From Gordonia hankookensis (GTDB lineage Bacteria > Actinomycetota > Actinomycetes > Mycobacteriales > Mycobacteriaceae), in assembly GCF_014673215.1 (NCBI RefSeq), contig NZ_JACWMS010000003.1:62001-126000 (forward strand): DNA of 64,000 bases, read 5' to 3'. Shown here piece after piece: positions 1-9,677 of the stretch (positions within the stretch are counted from its first letter, which is position 1; each line of letters begins with the position of its first letter). The notes beneath the pieces are model-generated. The model saw only the letters and a program-made list of their open reading frames with translations, searched no databases and was not told the DNA's origin. Made by a program: the position numbers and the translations under genes.

Positions 1-1
1 G

Positions 2-838
2 CTGGGCACCCCGAGCTCGCTGATCCGGCGCGACGATGTCGTCACCACGCCCCGCGGCGGATTCGAAGGTCGCGCGGTCCTCGACGACGTGAGCTTCCGC
101 TACAGCGGCGCGGATCGCGATGCGCTGTCGGACATCGACCTGACCATCCCGCCCGGGACGTCGCTGGCCCTCGTCGGGAAGACGGGCGCCGGGAAGTCGA
201 CCATCGTGAAGCTCCTCGCCCGCTATTACGACCCGACGTCGGGAGCGGTCCGGATGGACGGCACCGACATCCGCGATTTCGCTCTCGCCGACTACCGCGG
301 TCGTCTCGGCGTGGTCCCTCAGGAACCGCACCTGTTCACCGGGACGGTCGCGGAGAACATCGCCTACGGCCGACCGGACGCGGATCGCCGGGCGATCGCC
401 GCGGCCGCGCACGCCGTCGGGGCCGCCGGGATGATCGCGGGACTACCCGGGCGGATGAATCACCCGATCGGCGAGCGAGGCCAGGGCCTGTCGTCGGGAC
501 AGCGGCAGCTGATCGCGCTGGCCCGCGCCGAACTCGTCGAACCCGATCTGTTGCTGCTCGACGAGGCGACCGCGACGCTGGACCAGGCCACCGAGTCGCT
601 CGTGCTCGCAGCAGGAGAGGCGCTCACACACCGCCGGACGTCGGTCATCGTCGCGCACCGACTCGCCACGGCCGCCCGCGCGGACACGATCGCGGTGGTC
701 GATCAGGGCCGGATCGTGGAGCGGGGAACTCATACCGAGCTGCTGGCGTTGGGACAGAGGTACCGCGCGTTCTGGGATGCTGGTGTCGCTCCCGATGCAG
801 ACGGTATTGCCACCGCTGGTGACCAGCAGCTCAGGTGA
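2..838 (+). CDS. ABC exporter ATP-binding domain (C-terminal part, 5' truncated)
   Basis: The reading frame is open from base 2, so this is the 3' end of a larger gene. About 278 codons are visible. It contains a complete nucleotide-binding domain: Walker A (GKTGAGKST), Q-loop (VVPQEPHLF), signature (LSSGQRQ, in place of the usual LSGGQRQ), Walker B (LLLLDEATATLD) and the H-switch (VAHRLAT). The spacing and the VPQE motif are those of ABCB/MsbA-type exporters, in which a six-helix membrane domain precedes this domain; here that part lies outside the window. The transported substrate cannot be deduced. It is followed by a 137-bp gap and kgd on the same strand. Confidence 0.9.
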   Translation: MGTPSSLIRRDDVVTTPRGGFEGRAVLDDVSFRYSGADRDALSDIDLTIPPGTSLALVGKTGAGKSTIVKLLARYYDPTSGAVRMDGTDIRDFALADYRGRLGVVPQEPHLFTGTVAENIAYGRPDADRRAIAAAAHAVGAAGMIAGLPGRMNHPIGERGQGLSSGQRQLIALARAELVEPDLLLLDEATATLDQATESLVLAAGEALTHRRTSVIVAHRLATAARADTIAVVDQGRIVERGTHTELLALGQRYRAFWDAGVAPDADGIATAGDQQLR

Positions 839-885
839 GTCGGACAGTGAGGTCCACCGCACGTCGTGCATGGCGCACGCGTACC

Positions 886-906
886 ATCGGCAGGTGGTTT
901 GCCGAT
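886..906. promoter_or_regulatory. Perfect 7-bp inverted repeat upstream of kgd
   Basis: ATCGGCA and TGCCGAT flank a 7-bp spacer. The 21-bp symmetric element lies 70 bp before the kgd start and 48 bp after the ABC gene stop. No T-run follows, so an operator is at least as likely as a terminator. No regulator can be assigned from the sequence. Confidence 0.4.
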
Positions 907-975
907 AGTCTTCACAAGGGACTTTCTCGGTGACAAGCGACCCGACACCAGAGGGAATTGAGGCGAGATACCGCT

Positions 976-3900
976 GTGAGCAGTTCGATTTCAGATTTCG
1001 GACAAAATACGTGGCTGGTCGAGGAAATGTACCAGCAGTACAAGAAGGACCCCACGTCAGTTGATCCGAGCTGGCACGAGTTCCTCGCCAACTACGACCC
1101 CAGCGTGAACGGTGACGCCGAGACGAGCGCGACCGCCGCGGGCAACGGCACCACCGCCGCCCGCGACAGCGGTACCGCGACGTCTGGTGGCAGCGCCCCC
1201 GCCGCAGCCACCTCACCGAAGGCCGCGGCGCCCGCGACCACCACGAAGACCTCGAGCTCGCAGAACAAGCAGGTGACGCTCGACCAGCAGCCGACGGCCT
1301 CCACACCTGCCCGCAAGTCCGGACCCGCACGGGAATCGACCGCGACGAAGGCCGCATCCGGCCAGAGCACCGCCAGCCGCGACGGTTCGTCCCGGTCCCA
1401 CAACCGGGCGAAGAGCCCGGTGGACCCGTCCGCGACGACGCCATCGGAAGACGAGAACAAGGTCCTGCGCGGGCCGGCAGCCGCCATCGCCAAGAACATG
1501 GCCGCCTCGCTCGATGTGCCGACCGCCACGAGCGTTCGCGCCATCCCGGCAAAGCTGATGATCGACAACCGCATCGTCATCAACAACCACCTCGCCCGTA
1601 CCCGCGGCGGCAAGATCAGCTTCACCCACATCCTCGGCTACGCGATCGTCCAGGCGATCAAGGCGTTCCCGAACATGAACCGCCACTTCGCCGAGGTCGA
1701 CGGCAAACCCAACGTCGTCACCCCGGCCCATACCAACCTGGGTCTGGCCATCGATCTGGTCGGCAAGGACGGTAACCGCACACTGGTGGTCGCGGCCATC
1801 AAGGGTTGCGAGACCATGGGTTTCGCCGAGTTCTACAGCGCTTATCAGGACATCGTGCGCCGTGCGCGTGACGGCAAGCTCACCGGCGACGATTTCGCGG
1901 GTGTCACCGTCTCGCTGACCAACCCCGGAACGATCGGCACGGTCCACTCGGTGCCGCGCCTGATGAAGGGGCAGGGCGCGATCATCGGCGCGGGCGCGAT
2001 GGAATACCCCGCGGAGTTCCAGGGCGCCAGCGACGAGCAGATCGCCGAACTCGGTGTCGGCAAGCTGATGACACTGACGTCGACCTATGACCATCGGATC
2101 ATCCAGGGTGCGGAGTCCGGCGACTTCCTGCGGACCATCCACGAACTGCTCCTCGACGACGCGTTCTACGACGAGATCTTCACCGCGTTCCACATCCCGT
2201 ACGAGCCGGTCCGCTGGCGTCGCGACATCCCCGCGGGGCTCGTCGACAAGAGCACCCGCGTGCTGGAACTCATTGCCGCATACCGCAGTCGCGGCCACCT
2301 GATGGCCGACATCGATCCGCTGATGCTCGACAGTGACGCCCGGGCAAGCCATCCCGACCTCAACGTGCTCACCTACGGCCTGACCCTGTGGGATCTCGAC
2401 CGCGCCTTCAGCGTCGGCGGGTTCCACGGCCAGGACAAGATGAAGCTCCGCGACGTGCTCTCGATCCTGCGCGACGCGTACTGCCGTCACATCGGCGTCG
2501 AGTACACCCACATCCTGGAACCGGAGCAGCAGCGCTGGGTACAGGAACGCGTCGAGATCAAGCACGTCAAGCCGCCGGTCGCCGAGCAGAAGTACATCCT
2601 GTCGAAGCTCAATGCGGCCGAGGCGTTCGAGACCTTCCTGCAGACGAAGTACGTCGGGCAGAAGCGTTTCTCGCTCGAAGGTGCCGAAGCGGTCATCCCG
2701 ATGATGGATGCGGTGATCGATCAGGGCGCCGAGCACACCCTCGAAGAGGTTGTCATCGGCATGCCTCACCGTGGTCGCCTGAATGTGCTCGCCAACATCG
2801 TCGGCAAGCCGTACTCGAAGATCTTCACCGAGTTCGAGGGCAACCTGAACCCGTCGCAGGCGCACGGTTCCGGCGACGTGAAGTATCACCTCGGCGCCGA
2901 GGGCAAGTACTACCAGATGTTCGGCGACAACGAGATCAACGTGTCGCTGACCGCCAACCCGAGCCACCTCGAGGCCGTCGATCCGGTCCTGGAAGGTCTC
3001 GTCCGCGCCAAGCAGGACCTCATGGGCGACGACGACTCGTTCCCGATCCTGCCGCTGATGCTGCACGGTGATGCGGCCTTCGCCGGCCAGGGTGTGGTCG
3101 CCGAGACGCTGAACATGGCGATGCTCCCGGGCTACCGCACCGGCGGCACCATCCACATCGTGGTGAACAACCAGGTCGGTTTCACCACCGCCCCCGAGCA
3201 TTCCCGCTCGACCGAGTACTGCACCGACGTCGCGAAGATGATCGGCGCGCCGATCTTCCACGTCAACGGCGACGACCCCGAGGCCTGCGTGTGGGTCGCG
3301 AAGCTCGCCGTCGACTACCGGCAGGCCTTCGGCAAGGACGTCGTGATCGACCTCGTCTGCTTCCGTCGTCGCGGTCACAACGAGGGTGACGACCCGTCGA
3401 TGACCCAGCCGGCCATGTACGAGGTGATCGACACCAAGCGCGGCGTCCGCAAGAGCTACACCGAGGCCCTGATCGGTCGTGGTGACATCTCGACCAAGGA
3501 GGCCGAGGACGCCCTGCGTGACTACCAGGGTCAGCTCGAGCGGGTGTTCAACGAGGTCAAGGAGCTCGAGAAGTACCACGCGGAACCGAGTCCCTCGATT
3601 CAGTCCGATCAGACCCTGCCGACCAAGCTGGTGACGGCGGTCGACAAGGAGGTGCTCGCGAGTATCGGCGACGCCTTCATCAATGTGCCGGAAGGCTTCA
3701 CGCCGCACCCGCGGGTCAAGCCGGTGCTCGAACGTCGCCAGGAGATGTCGCGCCACGGTGGTGTGGACTGGGCCTTCGCCGAGCTCCTGGCATTCGGCTC
3801 GCTCGTCAGCGAGGGCCGCACCGTCCGGCTGTCCGGACAGGACTCGCGACGCGGCACGTTCACCCAGCGCCACTCGGTCCTCATCGATCGTCACAGCGGC

Positions 3901-4827
3901 ACCGAGTACACCCCGCTCAATCACCTCAAGCCGGTCAACGGCGAGGACAGCGAGGACAACGGGGGCCGCTTCATGGCGTACGACTCCCCGCTCTCGGAGT
4001 TCGCGGTGGTCGGCTTCGAGTACGGCTACTCGGTCGGCAACCCCGATGCGCTGGTGATGTGGGAGGCGCAGTTCGGTGACTTCGTCAACGGTGCCCAGTC
4101 CATCATCGACGAGTTCATCTCGTCCGGTGAGGCGAAGTGGGGCCAGCTGTCCGATGTCGTGCTGCTGCTCCCCCACGGTCACGAGGGCCAGGGTCCCGAC
4201 CACACGTCCGGTCGTATCGAGCGCTTCCTGCAGTTGTGTGCCGAGGGCTCGATGACCGTCGCGGTGCCGTCGACCCCGGCGAGCTACTTCCACCTCCTGC
4301 GTCGCCACGTCCTCGATGGCATCAGCCGACCGCTGGTGGTGTTCACGCCGAAGTCGATGCTCCGCAACAAGCAGGCGGTCAGCCCGATCGAGGAGTTCAC
4401 CGACGACAAGTTCCGCTCGGTCATCGACGACCCGAAGTTCATCGCGGGCGACGGCGATCGCGAGAAGGTCAAGCGTGTCCTGCTGGTGAGCGGCAAGCTC
4501 TACTACGAGATCGCCGCGCGCCGCGACAAGGAGAAGCGCGACGACATCGCGGTCGTCCGTATCGAGCAGCTCTACCCGGTGCCGCATCGTCGCCTCCGCA
4601 ACACCCTCGAGCAGTACGGCAATGCCGACGACTTCGTGTGGGTGCAGGAGGAGCCGGCCAATCAGGGTCCGTGGCCGTTCCTCGGACTCTGGCTGCCCGA
4701 TATGCTGCCGGACCTGCTCAAGGGTCTGCGCCGCGCTTCGCGTCGCCCGATGTCGGCGCCGTCGTCGGGCTCCAGCAAGGTGCACGCCGTCGAGCAGCAG
4801 GAGATCCTCGACGAGGCGTTCGGCTGA
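976..4827 (+). CDS. kgd: Multifunctional 2-oxoglutarate decarboxylase / dehydrogenase E1 fused to succinyltransferase E2-like domain
   Basis: 1283 aa, cytosolic, TCA cycle. It carries out ThDP-dependent decarboxylation of 2-oxoglutarate within the dehydrogenase complex. The N-terminus ([11 protein letters not shown]) is the conserved OdhA/Kgd start. A long Ala/Thr/Ser linker follows to about residue 150. Next comes an E2-type succinyltransferase domain ending near residue 372 ([11 protein letters not shown]), then a full E1 domain with [15 protein letters not shown] and the ThDP/metal region (GDAAFAGQG near residue 698, NNQVGFTT near 732). There is no lipoyl domain, as is usual for this family, so lipoyl-E2 must be supplied elsewhere. 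I chose GTG 976 because homologues begin at this point; an in-frame TTG at 958 would add six residues. The order kgd-SDR-lpqZ matches M. tuberculosis Rv1248c-Rv1244. Confidence 0.96.
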   Translation: MSSSISDFGQNTWLVEEMYQQYKKDPTSVDPSWHEFLANYDPSVNGDAETSATAAGNGTTAARDSGTATSGGSAPAAATSPKAAAPATTTKTSSSQNKQVTLDQQPTASTPARKSGPARESTATKAASGQSTASRDGSSRSHNRAKSPVDPSATTPSEDENKVLRGPAAAIAKNMAASLDVPTATSVRAIPAKLMIDNRIVINNHLARTRGGKISFTHILGYAIVQAIKAFPNMNRHFAEVDGKPNVVTPAHTNLGLAIDLVGKDGNRTLVVAAIKGCETMGFAEFYSAYQDIVRRARDGKLTGDDFAGVTVSLTNPGTIGTVHSVPRLMKGQGAIIGAGAMEYPAEFQGASDEQIAELGVGKLMTLTSTYDHRIIQGAESGDFLRTIHELLLDDAFYDEIFTAFHIPYEPVRWRRDIPAGLVDKSTRVLELIAAYRSRGHLMADIDPLMLDSDARASHPDLNVLTYGLTLWDLDRAFSVGGFHGQDKMKLRDVLSILRDAYCRHIGVEYTHILEPEQQRWVQERVEIKHVKPPVAEQKYILSKLNAAEAFETFLQTKYVGQKRFSLEGAEAVIPMMDAVIDQGAEHTLEEVVIGMPHRGRLNVLANIVGKPYSKIFTEFEGNLNPSQAHGSGDVKYHLGAEGKYYQMFGDNEINVSLTANPSHLEAVDPVLEGLVRAKQDLMGDDDSFPILPLMLHGDAAFAGQGVVAETLNMAMLPGYRTGGTIHIVVNNQVGFTTAPEHSRSTEYCTDVAKMIGAPIFHVNGDDPEACVWVAKLAVDYRQAFGKDVVIDLVCFRRRGHNEGDDPSMTQPAMYEVIDTKRGVRKSYTEALIGRGDISTKEAEDALRDYQGQLERVFNEVKELEKYHAEPSPSIQSDQTLPTKLVTAVDKEVLASIGDAFINVPEGFTPHPRVKPVLERRQEMSRHGGVDWAFAELLAFGSLVSEGRTVRLSGQDSRRGTFTQRHSVLIDRHSGTEYTPLNHLKPVNGEDSEDNGGRFMAYDSPLSEFAVVGFEYGYSVGNPDALVMWEAQFGDFVNGAQSIIDEFISSGEAKWGQLSDVVLLLPHGHEGQGPDHTSGRIERFLQLCAEGSMTVAVPSTPASYFHLLRRHVLDGISRPLVVFTPKSMLRNKQAVSPIEEFTDDKFRSVIDDPKFIAGDGDREKVKRVLLVSGKLYYEIAARRDKEKRDDIAVVRIEQLYPVPHRRLRNTLEQYGNADDFVWVQEEPANQGPWPFLGLWLPDMLPDLLKGLRRASRRPMSAPSSGSSKVHAVEQQEILDEAFG

Positions 4828-4840
4828 TCTGACGTTGTCG

Positions 4841-4876
4841 ACGTGTGGCGGGTGTCCCCGGGCACCCGCCACACGT
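4841..4876. terminator. Strong hairpin between convergent kgd and tetR
   Basis: A perfect 14-bp stem (4841-4854 with 4863-4876) closes an 8-nt loop. It sits 13 bp after the kgd stop and 19 bp from the stop of the convergent TetR gene. There is no U-tract, but this position and strength fit a bidirectional terminator. Confidence 0.7.
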
Positions 4877-4895
4877 GTCTCTCCCCCGCGGGGAA

Positions 4896-5513
4896 TCAGT
4901 CCCGCGGGACGACGCCGGCGAGGGCCGGAAGGGCGGCACTGATCAGGGCGAGCAGCTGATCACGATCGATCACCGGATCGGTGAGCCACCTGATGGTGGT
5001 GTCCTCGACGAACGAGATCCAGCCCTGCACGGTCATCTCGACGACCGGGGTCACCGCGATCCCCAGCGCGGGCGCGTGGTCGAGAACGCGGGCGGCCATG
5101 ACGGCACGGGTCTGGTCGAACACCTCGCGCATCGCCGGATCTGCACTCGACGACCCGCGCATGAAGGCCATATACGCCTCCCGATTGTCGGTGACGTAGT
5201 CGATGAACGCCGACATCGAGGCCGAAAGCATCACGAGTGGATCGCCGAGCCCCGGATCGGGCTCGGTGCGCTCGAGCATCTCGTCGGCCTGCGCCCGGGC
5301 GATGGCGACGTGAAAGTCCTGTTTCGACTCGAAGTAATGGAACAGCAGCGCCCGCGACACCCCTGCGGCCTCCGCGATCGCGTCGATCGACACCTGCTCG
5401 AGCGGGCGATGGCGCACCATGTCGAGCCCGAGCTCGACGAGTTGGTCACGCCGGGCTTCCGGACTCATCCGCGTACGCTTGGCCGCCGGCACCGAACCCG
5501 AGGTCACCGCCAT
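4896..5513 (-). CDS. TetR/AcrR family transcriptional regulator
   Basis: 205 aa. The N-terminal helix-turn-helix is clear (IDAIAEAAGVSRALLFHYF) and is followed by an all-helical ligand-binding domain of normal length. It is divergent from the flavin monooxygenase at 5628, the classic arrangement of a local repressor and its target. A palindrome and promoter lie between them (see 5568 and 5593). ATG 5513 is preferred because GAGAGGA lies 10 nt upstream; an in-frame GTG at 5558 would add 15 residues that look unlike coding sequence. The inducer is unknown; a substrate of the monooxygenase is a reasonable guess. Confidence 0.88.
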   Translation of the reverse strand: MAVTSGSVPAAKRTRMSPEARRDQLVELGLDMVRHRPLEQVSIDAIAEAAGVSRALLFHYFESKQDFHVAIARAQADEMLERTEPDPGLGDPLVMLSASMSAFIDYVTDNREAYMAFMRGSSSADPAMREVFDQTRAVMAARVLDHAPALGIAVTPVVEMTVQGWISFVEDTTIRWLTDPVIDRDQLLALISAALPALAGVVPRD

Positions 5514-5567
5514 GGTCTGAAAGTCCTCTCGTTCGCCGTCGTTGCTGGTCGACTCCACCGTAGGCCT

Positions 5568-5588
5568 TTATTGATCAAGATTCAATAA
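5568..5588. promoter_or_regulatory. Candidate TetR operator (TTATTGA-N7-TCAATAA)
   Basis: A perfect 7-bp inverted repeat, A/T-rich in a G+C-rich setting, lies just upstream of the -35 box at 5593. A second, imperfect palindrome (TGACGGCCGTTCA, 5593-5605) covers that -35 box. Binding at either would repress the monooxygenase, and both lie between the divergent genes. Confidence 0.55.
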
Positions 5589-5592
5589 GCTA

Positions 5593-5621
5593 TTGACGGC
5601 CGTTCAGTAGACGTTTATGGT
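5593..5621 (+). promoter_or_regulatory. Sigma-70-type promoter of the monooxygenase gene
   Basis: TTGACG (5593-5598), a 17-bp spacer, then TATGGT (5616-5621). The ATG lies 7 nt after the -10 box, so the transcript is probably leaderless. This is one of the best promoter matches in the window. Confidence 0.65.
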
Positions 5622-5627
5622 GGGACC

Positions 5628-7163
5628 ATGACAATGATCGATGTACAGATCGCCATCATCGGAGCGGGGTTCTCCGGCCTCGGCGCGGCCATCAAGCTCA
5701 AGCAGAACGGCTTCGACGACTTCATGGTCATCGACCGTGGGTCGGATTTCGGCGGAACCTGGCGCGACAACACCTATCCGGGCGCTGCCTGCGATGTGCC
5801 ATCGCACCTCTACTCGTATTCGTTCGCCCACAATCCGGAGTGGTCACGCTCGTACTCCCACCAGCCGGAGATCCATCGCTACATCAACGATGTCGCAGAG
5901 CGCCACGCCGTGCGCTCCCACACCCGGTTCCAGACCGAGGTCGAGCATGCCGAGTGGCACGAGGACGAGCGTCGCTGGATCCTCGACGTGGTGCGCGACG
6001 GACAGCGCGAGCAGGTTCGCGCACAGATCATGATCGGCGCGATCGGCCCACTCTGTGAGCCCAACCTGCCCGACATCGACGGCTTCGACGACTTCCAGGG
6101 CACGATCGTGCATTCGGCCCGCTGGGACGATGACGTCGACTTCACCGGAAAGCGTGTCGCGGTGATCGGCACCGGCGCGTCGGCCATCCAGTTGGTGCCC
6201 GAACTCGCCAAGGTCGCCGGTCGGCTGGACGTCTACCAGCGCACCGCACCGTGGATCGTGCCCCGCACCGAACGCGCCTATTCGGCGACCGAGAAGTGGG
6301 CCTTCGCCAAGGTTCCCGGTTACCAGTCGGCCGTCCGCGGCGCGATCTATGCGATGAACGAGGTCACCGCCTTCGGTCTGACCTATTCACCCAAGTCGCT
6401 CAAGCCGGTCGAACTCGTGTGCCGAGCGAACATCGCCCGCTCGATCCGCGACCCTGAACTCCGGACAAAGGCGACCCCGACGTTCCAGGTCGGCTGCAAG
6501 CGCATCCTGCGTTCCAATGAGTGGTATCCCGCGATCGCGCGTCCCAACGTCGATCTCGTCACCGACGGCATCGCCTCGATCACCGAGAACGGTATCGCTG
6601 ACAAGAACGGCACCGTTCGCGACGCCGACGTGATCGTGGTGGCCACCGGCTTCCACGTCACCGACTCCCCCGTCTTCGACAAGATCGTCGGCGCCGCCGG
6701 CCGCAGCCTCGCCAATGTGTGGGACGAGATCGGCATGCAGGGCTACAAGGGTTCGTTCGTCAACGGCTTCCCGAACATGATGCTGATGGTCGGACCGTCG
6801 ACCGGCCTCGGTCACACCTCGATGGTGTACATGATCGAGTCCCAGTTGAACTACCTCGTCGACTATCTGAAGACAGTTCGCGCACAAGGCATCACACGCA
6901 CCGACGTCACACTCGAAGCCCAGCAGCGCTACAACGCAGAGGTCCAGCACGATCTGCGCAACAGCGTGTGGGTCAACGGCGGATGCGCATCGTGGTACAA
7001 GGACCACCACGGCAACATCACCACGCTGTGGCCGGGATTCACGTTCAACTTCCGTCGTATCACCCGGCAGTTCGACATCGCCGCCTACGATGTGGAACGT
7101 CGTGGGACGCGTACGCGCCCGGCCGAATCCGCCGACGCGCAGCCGGCACCGGCCACCGCCTGA
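5628..7163 (+). CDS. FAD/NAD(P)H-dependent flavin monooxygenase, type I Baeyer-Villiger-like
   Basis: 511 aa, cytosolic. The FAD Rossmann motif is GAGFSG (residues 12-17) and the NADPH Rossmann motif is GTGASA (181-186). Between them lies the Baeyer-Villiger fingerprint FxGxxxHxxxW-D (F156, G158, H162, W166, D167), the D variant of the usual FxGxxxHxxxWP. It therefore probably oxygenates a ketone or related carbonyl substrate, or a heteroatom. Start ATG 5628 sits directly behind the promoter. The SDR gene follows after 31 bp on the same strand and could supply or remove the ketone by alcohol/ketone interconversion. The substrate cannot be read from sequence. Confidence 0.9.
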   Translation: MTMIDVQIAIIGAGFSGLGAAIKLKQNGFDDFMVIDRGSDFGGTWRDNTYPGAACDVPSHLYSYSFAHNPEWSRSYSHQPEIHRYINDVAERHAVRSHTRFQTEVEHAEWHEDERRWILDVVRDGQREQVRAQIMIGAIGPLCEPNLPDIDGFDDFQGTIVHSARWDDDVDFTGKRVAVIGTGASAIQLVPELAKVAGRLDVYQRTAPWIVPRTERAYSATEKWAFAKVPGYQSAVRGAIYAMNEVTAFGLTYSPKSLKPVELVCRANIARSIRDPELRTKATPTFQVGCKRILRSNEWYPAIARPNVDLVTDGIASITENGIADKNGTVRDADVIVVATGFHVTDSPVFDKIVGAAGRSLANVWDEIGMQGYKGSFVNGFPNMMLMVGPSTGLGHTSMVYMIESQLNYLVDYLKTVRAQGITRTDVTLEAQQRYNAEVQHDLRNSVWVNGGCASWYKDHHGNITTLWPGFTFNFRRITRQFDIAAYDVERRGTRTRPAESADAQPAPATA

Positions 7164-7194
7164 CCGCCGCAACCCACCCAACCGAGGAGTACAC

Positions 7195-8025
7195 ATGAAG
7201 GACTTTCGCGACAAGGTCGTCGTCATCACCGGCGCCGGATCGGGCATGGGCCGCGACCTGGCGGTCAAGCTCGCACGCAAGGGCGCCAAGCTCGCCATCT
7301 CGGACATGAACCCCGACGGCCTGGCGGGCACCGAGAAACTGGTCGCCGAGACCGGTGCGCCGGTCCACGCCCAGATCCTGAACGTCGCCGAGCGCGAGGC
7401 CGTGCTGAACTACGCGGAAACCGTTGTGGCGCACTACGGCAAGGTCAACGCGATCTTCAACAACGCCGGCATCGCACATCACGGCGAGATCGAGCGAACC
7501 GAGTTCAAGGACATCGAGCGCGTCATGGACGTCGACTACTGGGGTGTGGTCAACGGCACCAAGGCGTTCCTGCCGCACATCATCGCATCCGGCGACGGCC
7601 ATATCGTCAACACGTCGTCACTGTTCGGGCTGCTCTCCGAACCCGGTCAGGCGGCGTACAACTCGGCGAAGTTCGCCGTTCGCGGCTTCACCGAGTCCCT
7701 CAATCAGGAGATGATCCTGGCCAAGCACCCGGTCAAGGTCACGTGCGTACACCCCGGTGGCATCAAGACCGCGATCGCGCGCAACGCCACCACCTCCGGC
7801 GACCACGACCAGAAGAAGTCCGCGGAGTTCTTCGACCGCTATCTTGCCCGGATGACCTCCGAGGATGCCGCCGACGTGATCATCAACGGTGTGCAGAAGA
7901 ACCGCGCCAGGGTGCTGGTGGGCACCGACGCGAAGCTCCTCGACCTCTGGGTGCGTCTCGTCGCATCCGGGTACCAGGGCATCACCGCACGAGTCACGGG
8001 TTGGGCACTCGGCAAAGCGAAGTGA
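7195..8025 (+). CDS. Short-chain dehydrogenase/reductase (SDR)
   Basis: 276 aa. The nucleotide-binding motif TGAGSGMG is near residue 12, NNAG (part of FNNAGIA) near residue 90, and the catalytic YxxxK as YNSAK near residue 155. This is a classical SDR. ATG 7195 follows a GAGGAG ribosome site 5 nt upstream; the earlier in-frame region overlaps the monooxygenase and is not coding. It appears co-transcribed with the monooxygenase. By position and family it corresponds to M. tuberculosis Rv1245c. An NAD(P)-dependent alcohol dehydrogenase acting before the Baeyer-Villiger step is the simplest role. Confidence 0.92.
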   Translation: MKDFRDKVVVITGAGSGMGRDLAVKLARKGAKLAISDMNPDGLAGTEKLVAETGAPVHAQILNVAEREAVLNYAETVVAHYGKVNAIFNNAGIAHHGEIERTEFKDIERVMDVDYWGVVNGTKAFLPHIIASGDGHIVNTSSLFGLLSEPGQAAYNSAKFAVRGFTESLNQEMILAKHPVKVTCVHPGGIKTAIARNATTSGDHDQKKSAEFFDRYLARMTSEDAADVIINGVQKNRARVLVGTDAKLLDLWVRLVASGYQGITARVTGWALGKAK

Positions 8026-8032
8026 TCGCCGA

Positions 8033-8053
8033 CCGCCGGCGAGTGGCCGGCGG
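8033..8053. terminator. Hairpin between convergent SDR and lpqZ
   Basis: CCGCCGG and CCGGCGG (7 bp, perfect) flank a 7-nt loop, 8 bp after the SDR stop and 3 bp from the lpqZ stop. There is no U-run. It probably terminates both convergent transcripts. Confidence 0.5.
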
Positions 8054-8055
8054 GA

Positions 8056-9018
8056 CTACAGACCGTGTTCGGCCAGCCACGCGTTGGCGAGATCGGCGGG
8101 CGCCGCACCCGCAACTGCCCGTCGCGTCAGTGTCGCGAGGTCCGCGGTGGTCATCTCGCCGGCGACCTTGTTGATCGTCTTCACCTGATCGCGGGACAAC
8201 GCCGCCGTCCGGTACACCGGCACCAGCTGCTCGGCCCGTGGTCCCGTCGCGACCACCGCCCGGTCACCCGGCGCATCGTCGGAGGTCGACTCCGGAGGCC
8301 CCGTCGTGCCCGATTCACCGTTCTCCGTCGCCGACTTCGGCGCGGTCAGCGCCCGGATGTCACCGGACGAGCCCTCGGCATCGTCGCCGGCAACGTCGAG
8401 CGGGGTCAGGAGCCCGACCGCGCCACCACCGGCGACCCGCCGGACCACCGCGGACGGCGACGGCACCGATTCGACCGGGCCGAATCGGCAGCCGGCGGCG
8501 CTGAGCGCGTCGATCGTCGGTCCGTCCGGGCGCCCGGCCACCACGAGTGGCAGTCCGGGTGACAGACGCGCACAGTGTGCGAGATCGGTGACCTCGTGGT
8601 CGGCGACCGTGGCCGCTACGAAGACCTGCGGCGTGGCAGAGACCGTCGTCGCATCGCCGACCGAAACACCTTGCGGTAGCGAACGATTCAGGTCGGTGAA
8701 GACGTCATCAGCGGTGGGTGGCGTCAATTGCGGAGCAAGTTCGGACAGCAGCTGACCACTGAACGCCGGGAACAGGTCCACGGTGGTGGCATCCATGTCG
8801 TCGAGCAGGGAACGATAGTCTCCGCGCGGCACGGTCGTCGAGACCGGAGTGCCGGCGTGGCGCAAGGCGCCCGCGTAGATCTGCGCCATCACCTGCATGG
8901 ACGGGGAATTGGGCGCTCCCATCACCAGGCCGCCGTCGGAGGAATCGGCCTCAGAACAGCCGGCCACTGCGGCGAGGGCGAGGACGATCAGGATCGCTGT
9001 CGCGGCACGCTTGATCAC
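8056..9018 (-). CDS. lpqZ: Glycine betaine/choline-type substrate-binding lipoprotein
   Basis: 320 aa. The lipoprotein signal is clear: basic MIKR, a hydrophobic core and lipobox AVAGC near residue 20. The rest resembles the OpuAC/ProX substrate-binding fold: a central DLFPAFSG segment, and two lobes each opening with a glycine/proline-rich strand. It matches Rv1244 (LpqZ) in position. No permease or ATPase gene lies beside it, so its partner transporter is elsewhere or its role is not transport. It lies 9 bp behind marC on the same strand and is probably co-transcribed with it. A Pro/Ser-rich insert sits in the second half (about residues 220-250). Confidence 0.82.
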   Translation of the reverse strand: MIKRAATAILIVLALAAVAGCSEADSSDGGLVMGAPNSPSMQVMAQIYAGALRHAGTPVSTTVPRGDYRSLLDDMDATTVDLFPAFSGQLLSELAPQLTPPTADDVFTDLNRSLPQGVSVGDATTVSATPQVFVAATVADHEVTDLAHCARLSPGLPLVVAGRPDGPTIDALSAAGCRFGPVESVPSPSAVVRRVAGGGAVGLLTPLDVAGDDAEGSSGDIRALTAPKSATENGESGTTGPPESTSDDAPGDRAVVATGPRAEQLVPVYRTAALSRDQVKTINKVAGEMTTADLATLTRRAVAGAAPADLANAWLAEHGL

Positions 9019-9027
9019 GCACCCACG

Positions 9028-9648
9028 TTAGCCGGACGCCGCGATGAACCCTGCAATGGAGTCGGCGATCAGCTGGACCGCGATGGCGGCGAGCAGGAGA
9101 CCGGCGATCTTGGCCAGCAGGGTGATCCCACCGACACCCAGCACCCGGATGAGGACGGTGGAATAGCGGAGCACGATCATCACGATGAGGTGGACGCTGA
9201 CGATGGCCGCGGCGATCGCGAGATATCCACCTGCGTCGCCGGAGACACTACTGACCTCGACGATGACCGCCGCTATCGCGCCGGGGCCGGCGAGCAGAGG
9301 TGTCCCCAGCGGGACGAGCGCGACGTTGACGTCGTCACTGGCCTGCGGTTTGCCCGCGTTCCCCAGGCCGGTCAGCAACTGCAACGCGACCAGCAAGAGC
9401 AACAGACCGCCCGCCCCCTGCAGAGCAGGGATGCCGATGTGCAGGTAGTTCAGGATCGCCTTGCCACCGATCGCGAACACACTGATCACCAGCAGACTCA
9501 CCAGCGGCGCCTGCCACGCGGCGCGTTTGCGGTATTCGGGCGATCGGTGGCCCACGAGACTGAGGAAGAGCGGGATCTGCCCTGGCGGGTCCATGATCAC
9601 GATCAACGTGATCATGGTGGTCGTGTAGACCGTCACGTCGAAGGGCAC
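9028..9648 (-). CDS. MarC family integral membrane protein
   Basis: 206 aa with about six membrane helices. The first helix carries the family hallmark IVIMDPPGQIP, and a second conserved segment reads PLGTPLLAGPGAI. MarC proteins are poorly understood inner-membrane proteins; the old link to multiple-antibiotic resistance has been withdrawn. GTG 9648 is chosen because the protein then begins at the normal MarC position and a TACGAT -10 box ends 7 nt upstream. Divergent from corA across only 29 bp. Confidence 0.88.
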   Translation of the reverse strand: MPFDVTVYTTTMITLIVIMDPPGQIPLFLSLVGHRSPEYRKRAAWQAPLVSLLVISVFAIGGKAILNYLHIGIPALQGAGGLLLLLVALQLLTGLGNAGKPQASDDVNVALVPLGTPLLAGPGAIAAVIVEVSSVSGDAGGYLAIAAAIVSVHLIVMIVLRYSTVLIRVLGVGGITLLAKIAGLLLAAIAVQLIADSIAGFIAASG

Positions 9649-9654
9649 GAGCTG

Positions 9655-9670
9655 ATCGTACGAGTAGCAT
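9655..9670. promoter_or_regulatory. Back-to-back -10 boxes of marC and corA
   Basis: TACGAT reading left (9660-9655) serves marC, whose GTG is at 9648. TAGCAT reading right (9665-9670) serves corA, whose GTG is at 9678. Spacing to the starts is 7 and 8 nt, so both transcripts look leaderless. The two initiation sites are about 30 bp apart and must compete for polymerase. Confidence 0.5.
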
Positions 9671-9677
9671 CCGTGTC

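Noticed and set aside
1213..4872. A 1219-codon open frame antisense to kgd
   Set aside because: It is the shadow of a G+C-rich gene; it has no recognisable motif, and the kgd frame is unambiguous.
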